A stretch of DNA of 17,083 nt from Methanomicrobia archaeon (GCA_023133315.1 JAGLWR010000005.1:1-17083), one strand, 5' to 3'; counted from the first letter of the stretch, positions 7,395 through 14,878 are shown. Made by a program: numbers and translations. Notes: generated by a model from the sequence alone, not told the origin.

Positions 7395-9080
7395 TCATTT
7401 AATGGATATAGAAATGACTATCTCTCCCTGTTTAGACACATCATCTGCGATGATTGTTATTTCGGCTTCATCCCCAGATTTGGCGTCTGGAGGAGGTATT
7501 ATCGTTATGAGTACCTCACCAGAGAGTACTAATCGTGCTCTATCCGTGTCTATCGTAACAGTTTTATTGGAAAGAAATACTTTCCATCCTGAAGGAGCAA
7601 CTGCTTTGAACGATACTTGGTATACCCCTGTCCCCCCCTTTTCTTCTGCATTAGCAAGAAAAGATATTATATCATCTTTATTGATCGATTCCGAGATATA
7701 TGTCTTTTTTTCCGGCAGGGATGTAACTTCCAGCGTTAATGATCTGTGCGCTTCATTAGATGCTACGTTCGATATCCCAATCGATCCGGAGATGCTTACT
7801 ATGTGCCGGGGCATGAGGATCGTTTCCGGCACCAATCCTGATCCTGGCATCCAGTATGATGACTCGAACTCGATGAATCCCTCCTCTGGAATGTATGCCG
7901 ATATCCAGGCGTGACCTATTATTCCACATTTACCACCTTCGTACTCGAAATCGGCAACGTTTCCTCCGGACATTTTCGCCGGGATTCCTGCGGCTCTCAG
8001 TAACGCAATGGATAAATTTGCAAAATTCACACAGTTTCCCTCCCTGTATTTTAGCGTTCTTTTTGCATCAGCGAATATAGCTCCTTCGTCTTCAGGATCC
8101 TTTGGAGTTCCAGCGCATACATTGTACCTCACCCAGTTAAGTACCCTCACTATTGCATCCATCACTGACTCAGCTCCCTCCACGATCTCTTCCGCAAGTG
8201 CGATTATCTCGGGATCGTCACTCTGCGCAAACGGATCAGGATCGAGGTATTTCTTGACATCGGAAGACAAAGATTCTGTATCGAGAGGATATCTCGATTG
8301 CGTGATAAATGGAGAATAACTTACTATATTTTTGCACTCTGCAGTTCTTGTCACAGTTATCTCTGGTGGAGGATCATTCCATTCTGCTCTCTCGTATCTT
8401 ATAGAATCATCTCTTTTCATCGTCACACTATCTGGAGTTTCACTATACTCAATACTCTGATTGAAAACTTGCTGTGAGAAATGGTAGCTTGAAACGGAAG
8501 GGATGTGAACAGTATTAATATATACAGGTTTCTCATCTCCACTCTCTAAATATATTTCATACTCATACTCTGTTGTTTGAGTGAATTTTCCCTGCAATAT
8601 GTAGAAAAATGGTCCTCGTTTAACAGTTATTGTCTTTGTCAAATCCCCCACTTTTGCCCCCATATCCTCTTTATTCTCTAAAAGTTCATAAAATACAACT
8701 CTTATCTCTCTTGTACCTTCTATATTAAGCAGTCCTATTTTCTGAAATTCAACTGTTTTTGAACTCTTTCCTTCCAGATCTATGTCCTGACTCTTTGTTT
8801 TTGCTGCTCCAATAATCGCTATGCCTCTGTAACTTCCTGAAGAATCTTTATTATTTTGAACATCTACAATAATAGTCAAAAAGTCTCCCACTTGAGGATT
8901 CTCGGGGACTATTCTTAGATCAATGATCTCGAACTCTGCAGGAGATGTGGTAGTAGGAGTGGGTGTGGTGGGGGGTGGTGTGGTGGCCTGCGGTGCTTCA
9001 GATATACATCCAGACAGAAAAATGAGTAATATAAGAGATAAAACTAAAATTTTCTTGAATATAGCTAGATTTTCACTCAT
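7395..9080 (-). CDS. Exported lipoprotein with transglutaminase-like domain
   Basis: This is a 561-residue protein. A signal sequence ends in the lipobox LSGC with C25 as the lipid attachment site. A proline/threonine tether (31-47) and a CARDB/Ig-like beta domain (about 48-155) follow. The transglutaminase-like core spans about 290-410: C350 in YREGNCVNFANLSIALLRAA, H390 in IIGHAW, and a third position near FIEFESS (402-408), where glutamate stands instead of the usual aspartate. A beta-rich C-terminal region ends near 515-561. Such domains cleave or crosslink peptide bonds, or only bind peptides, at the cell surface. The Cys-His pair favours an active thiol enzyme. The substrate is unknown. 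The gene is monocistronic, with a TATA box at 9101-9110. Confidence 0.88.
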   Translation of the reverse strand: MSENLAIFKKILVLSLILLIFLSGCISEAPQATTPPPTTPTPTTTSPAEFEIIDLRIVPENPQVGDFLTIIVDVQNNKDSSGSYRGIAIIGAAKTKSQDIDLEGKSSKTVEFQKIGLLNIEGTREIRVVFYELLENKEDMGAKVGDLTKTITVKRGPFFYILQGKFTQTTEYEYEIYLESGDEKPVYINTVHIPSVSSYHFSQQVFNQSIEYSETPDSVTMKRDDSIRYERAEWNDPPPEITVTRTAECKNIVSYSPFITQSRYPLDTESLSSDVKKYLDPDPFAQSDDPEIIALAEEIVEGAESVMDAIVRVLNWVRYNVCAGTPKDPEDEGAIFADAKRTLKYREGNCVNFANLSIALLRAAGIPAKMSGGNVADFEYEGGKCGIIGHAWISAYIPEEGFIEFESSYWMPGSGLVPETILMPRHIVSISGSIGISNVASNEAHRSLTLEVTSLPEKKTYISESINKDDIISFLANAEEKGGTGVYQVSFKAVAPSGWKVFLSNKTVTIDTDRARLVLSGEVLITIIPPPDAKSGDEAEITIIADDVSKQGEIVISISIK

Positions 9081-9100
9081 ATTTATAGCATGAATTTCAA

Positions 9101-9110
9101 GTTTTTAAAG
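9101..9110 (-). promoter_or_regulatory. TATA box of the lipoprotein gene
   Basis: CTTTAAAAAC on the minus strand lies 21-30 bases before the ATG at 9080. It is arranged back to back with the promoter at 9131-9150 of the divergent gene. Confidence 0.5.
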
Positions 9111-9130
9111 GTTTGGAGAAAATCTTCAAC

Positions 9131-9150
9131 CGAAACCTTTAAATTTATAG
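9131..9150 (+). promoter_or_regulatory. BRE/TATA promoter of the AbrB-ACT gene
   Basis: CGAAAC (9131-9136), a purine-rich BRE-like element, precedes the box TTTAAATTTATA at about 9138-9149. The expected transcript start is near 9172, which supports ATG 9180 over the upstream ATG at 9090: that codon lies before the promoter. Confidence 0.6.
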
Positions 9151-9179
9151 AGATATTATTCTTCCTTCGTCTTAGAACA

Positions 9180-9590
9180 ATGGTGACTATAATGAAAGAG
9201 TACAGTATAGTGAGATTGAAAGGAAACAAGATCGAGTTTCCAGAAGAAGTCTTTAAAGCCCTGGATCTGGAAAAATGTGAGTATATTCTGATAGAAACAG
9301 ATTCTGATGAGAAAGAAGCTATAATATCTCCTTTAGCTGCAAAAGGAACTGATTTAGTGGAAATTAATTTAATAGTAAAGAATATACCGGGTGCTAGCGC
9401 TAAAGTAGACCTTTTTCTTGGAGAAAATCTTATAAACATACTTTATGAGGAAGGAGAAATGATGGATGAGGATAAGTCTACAGTTGTTAGGCTCGTAGAC
9501 ATATCAAAAAGCAAACTAAACACGGAAGATATAAAGAAGCATCTGAAAGATCTGGATGTGGTAGAGGAGTTTGAAGTATTGAAGGTTTAA
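9180..9590 (+). CDS. AbrB-like plus ACT-like domain protein, putative regulator
   Basis: The protein has 136 residues from ATG 9180. ATG 9192 is also possible; an upstream in-frame ATG at 9090 is rejected because it precedes the promoter. Residues 5-45 (EYSIVRLKGNKIEFPEEVFK) look like a SpoVT/AbrB swapped-hairpin strand set: a short basic strand, the FPEEVFKALDL helix, then ILIETDSDE. Residues about 60-136 look like an ACT domain: LVEINLIVKNIPGASAKVDL, then the helix and LINILYEEG, with conserved G and N positions for a ligand loop. ACT domains sense amino acids and AbrB domains bind DNA, so a small ligand-responsive regulator is the likely role. This fold call rests on pattern only. Its stop overlaps the convergent PadR gene. 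Confidence 0.72.
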   Translation: MVTIMKEYSIVRLKGNKIEFPEEVFKALDLEKCEYILIETDSDEKEAIISPLAAKGTDLVEINLIVKNIPGASAKVDLFLGENLINILYEEGEMMDEDKSTVVRLVDISKSKLNTEDIKKHLKDLDVVEEFEVLKV

Positions 9591-9907
9591 GATTTAAAAA
9601 GCACTTTAATTACATCTTTAAGGAATTCTTCCCCGTCTTTCAAAAGTTTCTCTCCTTTTTCTGTTATGTAATAGTATTTTCTTCTTGGATTGGTACTTTC
9701 ATCTCCCCATTTTGTAGTAACGTATCCTCCACTTTGAAGCCTGTATAAAACTACATACGATGTTATGGTGGCTGGAGCCCAATCAAATCGCTTTTTAATC
9801 TCGTTTTTAAGCTCATAAGCATACATAGGTCTCCCTTTAAGGAGTTTCAGTACATAGACCCACATAACTTCCTTTGTCATTTTTCTTTTCAGTCTCTCAA
9901 GAGGCAT
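9587..9907 (-). CDS. PadR-family transcriptional regulator
   Basis: This 106-residue protein is the length of minimal PadR (subfamily 2) proteins. The winged helix is clear: VYVLKLLKGRPMYAYELKNE, FDWAPATITSYVVLYRLQSG, then the wing with NPRRKYYYITEKGEKLL. The C-terminal helix (about 88-106) would form the dimer. PadR proteins repress transcription and usually respond to small aromatic or hydrophobic ligands. The gene diverges from the inositol-phosphate synthase gene, sharing a 96-base gap. Its own GGTGAT site lies 3 bases before the ATG and its TATA-like box overlaps the dyad at 9931-9956, so autoregulation and control of the divergent unit are both plausible. Confidence 0.92.
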   Translation of the reverse strand: MPLERLKRKMTKEVMWVYVLKLLKGRPMYAYELKNEIKKRFDWAPATITSYVVLYRLQSGGYVTTKWGDESTNPRRKYYYITEKGEKLLKDGEEFLKDVIKVLFKS

Positions 9908-9930
9908 TTTATCACCAATTTTAATTAAAC

Positions 9931-9959
9931 TTTATAAAATTTAAATGTTTTATAGACAT
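9931..9959. promoter_or_regulatory. Candidate PadR operator overlapping the PadR promoter
   Basis: ATGT (9945-9948) and ACAT (9956-9959) enclose 7 bases. The published PadR pattern is ATGT-N8-ACAT, so this is one base short. A second inverted repeat, TTTATAAAA (9931-9939) and TTTTATAGA (9948-9956), overlaps it with 8 of 9 bases matching. The site covers the PadR TATA region and ends just before the inositol synthase TATA box. Confidence 0.4.
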
Positions 9960-9960
9960 A

Positions 9961-9999
9961 AAATATATAAAGCTTATGGTAGATAATAAGAAAGGTGAT
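9961..9999 (+). promoter_or_regulatory. Promoter and ribosome-binding site of ino1
   Basis: The TATA box ATATATAA lies at 9963-9970, about 38 bases before the ATG at 10004. A GGTGAT ribosome-binding sequence lies at 9994-9999, 4 bases before that ATG. An in-frame GTG at 9995 falls within the binding site, so it is not the start. Confidence 0.6.
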
Positions 10000-10003
10000 T
10001 TTC

Positions 10004-11080
10004 ATGAGCAATCTAAGAATAGCTATAGCAGGAGTAGGAAACTGTGCATCATCATTGATCCAGGGTCTAGAATATTATAAAGATATTGATGAAAAAGATG
10101 AATTGGTCCCTGGATTAATGCACAATGTTTTTGGGAGTTACAAGATAAATGATATAATTCCTGTAGCTGCTTTCGACGTAGACTCAAGAAAGGTAGGTAA
10201 GCCGTTAGGAGAGGCGATATTTTCAGGTGAAAACTGTACAATTAAATTTTCAGATCCACCAAAAAGTGATGTCATAGTCCAGAAGGGAGAGGTTCTGGAT
10301 GGTATTGGCAAATATCTGGGTAAAAAAATACCTATAGACAAAAATCAGAAGCCGGTAGATGTGGCAGCGGTTTTGGAGGAAAGTAACGCAGATGTACTCG
10401 TAAACTACATGCCGGTTGGAAGTGAAAAAGCGTCCAGATACTATGCTGAACAGTGCTTAAAAGCGGGTGTTGCTTTTATAAATGCAATGCCAGCGTTCAT
10501 TGTCTCTGGAGATGACTGGCCAAAAAAGTTTGAGGATGCAGGACTGCCGTGTGCAGGAGACGATATCAAAAGTCAGGTAGGGGCTACGATAGTTCACAGA
10601 GTTCTTACACAATTGCTTTTGGACAGGGGAGTTAAAATTGAGAAGAGTTATCAGCTGAACATCGGTGGAAACACCGATTTTTATAATATGTTGGAACAGG
10701 AAAGGTTGAAATCAAAAAGAATAAGCAAAACAGAGGCTGTGCAGAGCTTAGTTCCCTACAAAATTCCTTTAAGGATAGGCCCTTCAGACTATGTAGAGTT
10801 TTTAAATGATAACAAAGTCTGCTACATCTATATGGTGGGGAAGAAGTTTGGAGACGTACCGTTAACAATAGACCTCAAACTCAGCGTAGAAGATTCGCCC
10901 AACTCCGCCGGCGTAATAATAGACGCGATCAGAGCAACTAAAATCGCATTGGATAGAGGTGTGAGCGGACAGTTGTTATCGATCTCTGCTTACAGTTTCA
11001 AGCACCCACCAAAACAGTATCCAGATTCAGTAGCAAAACAGATGGTCGAAGAGTTTATACGAGGAGAAAGAGAGAGATGA
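10004..11080 (+). CDS. ino1: Inositol-1-phosphate synthase (archaeal/actinobacterial type)
   Basis: This 358-residue cytoplasmic enzyme turns glucose-6-phosphate into 1L-myo-inositol-1-phosphate using tightly bound NAD. Motifs are the NAD loop RIAIAGVGNCASSLIQGLEY (about 4-23), VLVNYMPVGSE (about 130-140), the core GDDIKSQVGATIVHR (about 181-195), NIGGNTDFYNM (about 218-228), and KLSVEDSPNSAGVIIDA (about 291-307). The length matches the short archaeal/mycobacterial form, not the eukaryotic one of over 500 residues. In archaea the product feeds archaetidylinositol lipids and, in hyperthermophiles, di-myo-inositol phosphate. The start at ATG 10004 is set by the GGTGAT site. A CGGC-domain gene begins 1 base after the stop, and PadR diverges upstream. 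Confidence 0.93.
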   Translation: MSNLRIAIAGVGNCASSLIQGLEYYKDIDEKDELVPGLMHNVFGSYKINDIIPVAAFDVDSRKVGKPLGEAIFSGENCTIKFSDPPKSDVIVQKGEVLDGIGKYLGKKIPIDKNQKPVDVAAVLEESNADVLVNYMPVGSEKASRYYAEQCLKAGVAFINAMPAFIVSGDDWPKKFEDAGLPCAGDDIKSQVGATIVHRVLTQLLLDRGVKIEKSYQLNIGGNTDFYNMLEQERLKSKRISKTEAVQSLVPYKIPLRIGPSDYVEFLNDNKVCYIYMVGKKFGDVPLTIDLKLSVEDSPNSAGVIIDAIRATKIALDRGVSGQLLSISAYSFKHPPKQYPDSVAKQMVEEFIRGERER

Positions 11081-11081
11081 T

Positions 11082-11528
11082 ATGCCAGAAAAAATAAAGA
11101 TTGGTATTATCATATGCGACCGCTGGAACACATGTGCAGGCGGCAAATGCTTGAGATCCCTCCATAATAGAGAGGGTGCATTCAGTATTTATAAAGATAA
11201 GGAAGTAGAACTGGTGGGATATACTACATGTGGAGGCTGCCCTGGTGGTAATGTAGAGTACTGTCCAGAAGAGATGAAGAAGAATGGTGCGGAAGTGATA
11301 CATCTCGCGACAGGGTTTGTAGTAGGGTATCCTCCCTGCCCGTATATCGATCACTTCTGCGATTTCATCAAAGAAAAGTATCATATGAAAGTAGTTATCG
11401 GAACACACCCAATACCTCAGAAATACTATTTGACACATAAGAACCTGGGAACATGGGAATCTTCAGAGTGGAAAAAGAAGATCCAGTTAACTCTAACAGA
11501 TGAAAAAACGCGGTTGAGTTACGACTGA
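11082..11528 (+). CDS. CGGC-domain cysteine-rich protein
   Basis: This 148-residue protein has cysteines at 12, 18, 23, 50, 53, 61, 86 and 93, with the signature CGGCPGGN at 50-57 and a PPCPYIDHFC motif at 84-93. That fits the CGGC (DUF1847-like) family of anaerobes, proposed to bind metal or an iron-sulfur cluster; the biochemical role is unknown. The eight cysteines and nearby His (91, 109) could hold one or two metal sites. It follows ino1 by 1 base and must share its transcript. What a putative redox protein does beside inositol synthesis is not known. There is no signal peptide or membrane segment. Confidence 0.85.
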   Translation: MPEKIKIGIIICDRWNTCAGGKCLRSLHNREGAFSIYKDKEVELVGYTTCGGCPGGNVEYCPEEMKKNGAEVIHLATGFVVGYPPCPYIDHFCDFIKEKYHMKVVIGTHPIPQKYYLTHKNLGTWESSEWKKKIQLTLTDEKTRLSYD

Positions 11529-11603
11529 GTTCATTCCACTATTACTTTTAACATTATTATATAAAAATTCTTAAGCCTGAAATAACTTTTATAAGATACG
11601 AAA

Positions 11604-11613
11604 ATATTTAAAG
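11604..11613 (+). promoter_or_regulatory. TATA box of the radical SAM gene
   Basis: ATATTTAAAG lies 21-30 bases before the ATG at 11634, with purine-rich bases before it. Two other AT boxes (near 11558 and 11588) would give longer leaders. Confidence 0.5.
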
Positions 11614-11633
11614 AAGAAGAGAAGAAATTAGAG

Positions 11634-13052
11634 ATGGGAAAATATACAAACAAAGCACTGAACTATATAGGAAAGAAAATTGCAAAAAAACTTGTAATCG
11701 AATGTGAAAAATGTGGGACAAAAAGATTGAATTCTTCAATTGATTATTATCTCGGAGAAAGGAAAAAAATGTGTTTCAAATGTATCATGACGGCAAAATT
11801 ATCAAAACCTTTCATCCGGCACATATTTTCAAATCTAAAAATAGAAGACTCTACTGCCGAAAAATTGCTCAAAGATCCTTTACTTTCAAGAACATTATCA
11901 AACTTAGTTGAGGGCATAGCAAAATTTGGAATAAGAAAGCCCCAGATCACGTCGGTGCCAGTAGTCATAGTGTGGAACTTCACGAATAAATGTAATCTCC
12001 GCTGCCTTCACTGCCATCAAGACTCGAAGAAATTTGCAGAGAGAGAGCTCACTACGGAAGAAGCTTTTAGAGTTGTGGACAACATTGCAGATGCAGGTAC
12101 CAGCATTATTACGTTTTCGGGAGGAGAACCTCTGGTGAGAGAAGATATTTTCGAAGTTGCAAGATATGCAAGTGACAAAGGTATTTTTTGTACAATTGCT
12201 TCAAATGGGACTTTAATCAACTCAAAAATTGCAGAAAAACTCTGGGATTCCGGGATAAGGAGAGTTGAGATCGGACTCGATGGTGCCTCTCCCGAGCCCC
12301 ATGAGTTCATAAGAAACTCAAAAGGAAGCTTTGATAAAACATTGAAAGGAATAAAGAGCTGCGTAGATCTCGGGAAATTCCAAGAAATCGCGGTGACCGC
12401 CACACTGTACAGGAACAACGTATCGGAAATTCCAAAAATAATTGATCTTGCGGAAGAACTCGGTGCGACACGTTTTTATCTGAATAGAATTATCGCTGCA
12501 GGAAGAGGTAAAGACTTCACTAATTTTGACATTCCACGAAAAGAAAAAATAGAAATACTGAATTATCTTTATGATAGATTTCGTGAATCTGTCGTAAAGG
12601 GAAAAGGAATTTTATGTTATGCAAGAGGAATGACATATTACAGCAGAATAGGTTATACGAAATCTGGTGGAGAGATGTTTCACGTCAGTGAGGCTGTTTC
12701 TGGATACGACAGGATATGGAAGGAGAAGTTCGGTCAGGAAATGTCAAAGATCGTTAGAAAATATGCGAGTGGTTTTGGCGGATGTTCTGCCGGGACTACT
12801 TATGCAGGCCTAAGCCCACAGGGGGATCTGCAGCCGTGCGTTGTTGCACCCATTCCGTTAGGGAATCTATTGGAAGAAGATTTAAGAGAAATCTGGATGA
12901 AAAATGAGCTGGATTATATGAGAAAAAGAAATGAACTTAAAGGAAGATGTGGGAAATGTTCCTATAATGAGATATGCGGAGGGTGCAGATACACAGCCTT
13001 TATAGAAACTGGCGACTGGTTGGAAGAGGATCCATCCTGTCCTTTCAATTAA
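11634..13052 (+). CDS. Radical SAM/SPASM enzyme with extra N-terminal Cys4 motif
   Basis: This is a 472-residue protein. The radical SAM cluster motif is C120-x3-C124-x2-C127 in TNKCNLRCLHCHQDS, followed by the SAM-binding FSGGEPL (161-167). The C-terminal SPASM-type region has cysteines 384, 402, 439, 442, 448, 451 and 469 in the order GRCGKCSYNEICGGCRYTAF, close to heme/heme-d1 enzymes (AhbC, AhbD, NirJ) and peptide-modifying enzymes. It could bind one or two auxiliary 4Fe-4S clusters. Residues 1-105 are an extension with CEKC (24-27) and CFKC (47-50), a zinc-ribbon-like pattern. Family members decarboxylate side chains or form carbon-carbon or thioether bonds in peptides; substrate and product here cannot be named. 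It has its own promoter and no precursor-peptide gene was seen beside it. Confidence 0.88.
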   Translation: MGKYTNKALNYIGKKIAKKLVIECEKCGTKRLNSSIDYYLGERKKMCFKCIMTAKLSKPFIRHIFSNLKIEDSTAEKLLKDPLLSRTLSNLVEGIAKFGIRKPQITSVPVVIVWNFTNKCNLRCLHCHQDSKKFAERELTTEEAFRVVDNIADAGTSIITFSGGEPLVREDIFEVARYASDKGIFCTIASNGTLINSKIAEKLWDSGIRRVEIGLDGASPEPHEFIRNSKGSFDKTLKGIKSCVDLGKFQEIAVTATLYRNNVSEIPKIIDLAEELGATRFYLNRIIAAGRGKDFTNFDIPRKEKIEILNYLYDRFRESVVKGKGILCYARGMTYYSRIGYTKSGGEMFHVSEAVSGYDRIWKEKFGQEMSKIVRKYASGFGGCSAGTTYAGLSPQGDLQPCVVAPIPLGNLLEEDLREIWMKNELDYMRKRNELKGRCGKCSYNEICGGCRYTAFIETGDWLEEDPSCPFN

Positions 13053-13067
13053 TTCTACTTTTCTATT

Positions 13068-13086
13068 GAAAAAGTATATATTTAAT
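13068..13086 (+). promoter_or_regulatory. BRE/TATA promoter of the PLP lyase gene
   Basis: GAAAAA (13068-13073) precedes GTATATATTTAAT (13074-13086), 18-30 bases before the ATG at 13104, so this gene is transcribed separately from the radical SAM gene, probably as a leaderless message. Confidence 0.55.
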
Positions 13087-13103
13087 AAGCCTTTAATTAA
13101 TTC

Positions 13104-14129
13104 ATGAAAATTGAAGAGATACCTAGAATAAGATTGGGAAGATTGCCAACGCCTCTGGAAAAATTACAAAACTTATCAAAAACTATCGGTGTTCCTGAAT
13201 TGTACATCAAAAGAGATGACATGACAGGTATAGGGTACGGCGGAAATAAAATTAGAAAGCTGGAGTATCTTCTGGCAGATGCATTATCAAAAGAAGCGGA
13301 CACTATAATTACAACGGGCGGTGTGCAGTCAAACTTCACGAGGCAAACTACGGCATGCGCAACAAAGCTCGGATTAAAAACAGTTCTCGTCCTGATCGGT
13401 AACGAACCTGAAGAGTACCGCGGAAACCTTTTACTGGAAAAACTCATGGGTGCTGAGATACATTTTGTCTCCGCCGAAACCCTTGATGAAGGTGCAGAGA
13501 AGGCAGAAAATCTCATGAACTCATTATCTGAAAAGTTGGAAACAGAAGGACATATATCTTATATCATGCCCGTAGGAGGAGCGACACCTATTGGATGTAT
13601 CGGGTTTGCAAACGCTTTTCTGGAGCTGACATCGCAGATAAACGACCTTGGTATTACAGTAGATCGCATGATATTCGCCACTGGCTCCGGAGGAACGCAG
13701 GCAGGACTTTTGGCCGGAAAAAAGATGGTTAATTCAGATATAAATATACTAGGTATCAGAGTCGGAAGGATGTTTGAACCATTTTCGAAAATAATAGCCG
13801 AATTGGCTGGAAAAACAGCTGCACTTCTGGACATGAAAAAACCGTTCTCTGAGAAAGATGTGATAACATACTCTGATTTCATAGGAGAAGGTTATGATAT
13901 TCCGACAAGAGAAGCAAACGATGCCATAAAACTGATGGCGAGAACAGAAGCGATTATCCTGGATCCTGTATATACTGGGAAGGCAATGGCAGGACTGCTG
14001 GGATTGATAGATCGCGGAGAGATATCAAAGGACGACACTATAGTATTTTGGCACACGGGAGGAGACATAGCAATGTTTGTAGGTGAGGAGCTGCTTGGCA
14101 AGGAGTTCATGGAGAGTTTGAAGAGATGA
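13104..14129 (+). CDS. D-cysteine desulfhydrase / ACC-deaminase-like PLP enzyme
   Basis: This 341-residue protein is a fold-type II PLP enzyme. Family motifs are PRIRLGRLPTPLEKL (7-21), LYIKRDDMTGIGYGGNKIRK (33-52) with the Schiff-base lysine K49, GGVQSNFTRQ (72-81), ATGSGGTQAGL (192-202) for PLP phosphate, Y264 in IGEGYDIP, and Y290 in LDPVYTGKA. It is closest to D-cysteine desulfhydrase/ACC deaminase/cysteate sulfo-lyase. These enzymes release ammonia and, for cysteine, sulfide, leaving a keto acid. In known members the residue after S76-N77 is usually Q or H, but here it is F78, which may shift substrate choice. Both tyrosines are kept. The substrate is undecided among D-cysteine, ACC, cysteate and similar compounds. 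Confidence 0.88.
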   Translation: MKIEEIPRIRLGRLPTPLEKLQNLSKTIGVPELYIKRDDMTGIGYGGNKIRKLEYLLADALSKEADTIITTGGVQSNFTRQTTACATKLGLKTVLVLIGNEPEEYRGNLLLEKLMGAEIHFVSAETLDEGAEKAENLMNSLSEKLETEGHISYIMPVGGATPIGCIGFANAFLELTSQINDLGITVDRMIFATGSGGTQAGLLAGKKMVNSDINILGIRVGRMFEPFSKIIAELAGKTAALLDMKKPFSEKDVITYSDFIGEGYDIPTREANDAIKLMARTEAIILDPVYTGKAMAGLLGLIDRGEISKDDTIVFWHTGGDIAMFVGEELLGKEFMESLKR

Positions 14130-14167
14130 TATCGCCAAAGAGTAGACAAAGGAGATGAAATTAATCC

Positions 14168-14845
14168 GTGGACAATAGAATCAAAAAAGAAATGATATCT
14201 TACTATAATGAAAGAGCAGAAGAGTACGATGATCTATACATCGGGAAAGGTCATTTCACTCTCGATCCCGGTATTTATCTAAAAGATGTAACCAAAGTTT
14301 CTGAGATGGCTTCAGAGTTTGGTAACGGGCATTTAATTGATATAGCATGTGGATCTGGCTTCTGGATGTTTAGTTATGCACGAAATTGCAGCAGAATAAC
14401 ACTGCTCGATCAATCAGAAAAAATGCTCAAAGAATGCAAAAAAAGAGTTGAAAAATTAGGATTGATAAATCTAGTTAATTTTATCCAGGGAGATTTTTTA
14501 GAAGTCATGCTAGAGGATTCAACGTTTGATAGTGCGTTGGTCGGGTTTCTTCTAAGTCATCTTACCATAGAACAAGAGAAGTTTTTCTTTCTGAAACTTA
14601 AAAAAATTCTAAAATCAAATGGCAACTTAATGGTTATTGATAGTGCCTGGAACGATGAACGGCAAAAATATACAAAGAAGGAAGGAATCCAAGAGAGAGT
14701 TCTGAACGATGGCCGAAGATTCAAAATATATAAACGGTATTTTGAAAAATCAGACCTTGAAGGAATGGCTCATAGATATAATTTTAAAATTAAATCGTGC
14801 TATGTCGGAACGGCGTTTATTGCTGTTATATTGGAAAGAGTTTGA
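14168..14845 (+). CDS. Class I SAM-dependent methyltransferase
   Basis: This is a 225-residue protein with a Rossmann-type methyltransferase fold: motif I LIDIACGSGFW (56-66), an acidic D81 in LLDQSEKML for the SAM ribose, GDFLEVML (108-115), then FDSALVGFLLSHL (120-132) and LMVIDSAW (154-161). The start is GTG at 14168, with GGAGATGA 11 bases upstream. It lies 38 bases after the PLP lyase stop and could share its transcript. The acceptor is unknown; the C-terminal basic stretch (163-190) may bind it. It resembles ubiquinone/menaquinone- or sterol-type small-molecule methyltransferases by general pattern only. The attC-like hairpin at 14879-14919 lies 33 bases after the stop. Confidence 0.83.
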   Translation: MDNRIKKEMISYYNERAEEYDDLYIGKGHFTLDPGIYLKDVTKVSEMASEFGNGHLIDIACGSGFWMFSYARNCSRITLLDQSEKMLKECKKRVEKLGLINLVNFIQGDFLEVMLEDSTFDSALVGFLLSHLTIEQEKFFFLKLKKILKSNGNLMVIDSAWNDERQKYTKKEGIQERVLNDGRRFKIYKRYFEKSDLEGMAHRYNFKIKSCYVGTAFIAVILERV

Positions 14846-14878
14846 AAAATGCTTAGAGTTGGTAATTGCTGAAACGTT

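Noticed and set aside
7381..7914. 177-codon plus-strand open frame
   Set aside because: It is antisense to the transglutaminase lipoprotein, whose signal, lipobox and catalytic motifs prove the minus strand is coding.
8940..8990. GGTG/GTGG repeat
   Set aside because: It codes the proline/threonine tether after the lipobox, an ordinary feature of archaeal lipoproteins.
9090..9182. Longer AbrB-ACT protein starting at ATG 9090
   Set aside because: The added 30 residues lie over and before the BRE/TATA promoter at 9131-9150, are not like the domain, and would overlap the divergent promoter.
9083..9439. 118-codon minus-strand open frame
   Set aside because: It lies antisense to the AbrB-ACT gene, has no family pattern, and its start has no promoter or ribosome-binding site.
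13097..13516. 139-codon minus-strand open frame
   Set aside because: It is the shadow of the PLP lyase, which shows all family motifs on the plus strand.
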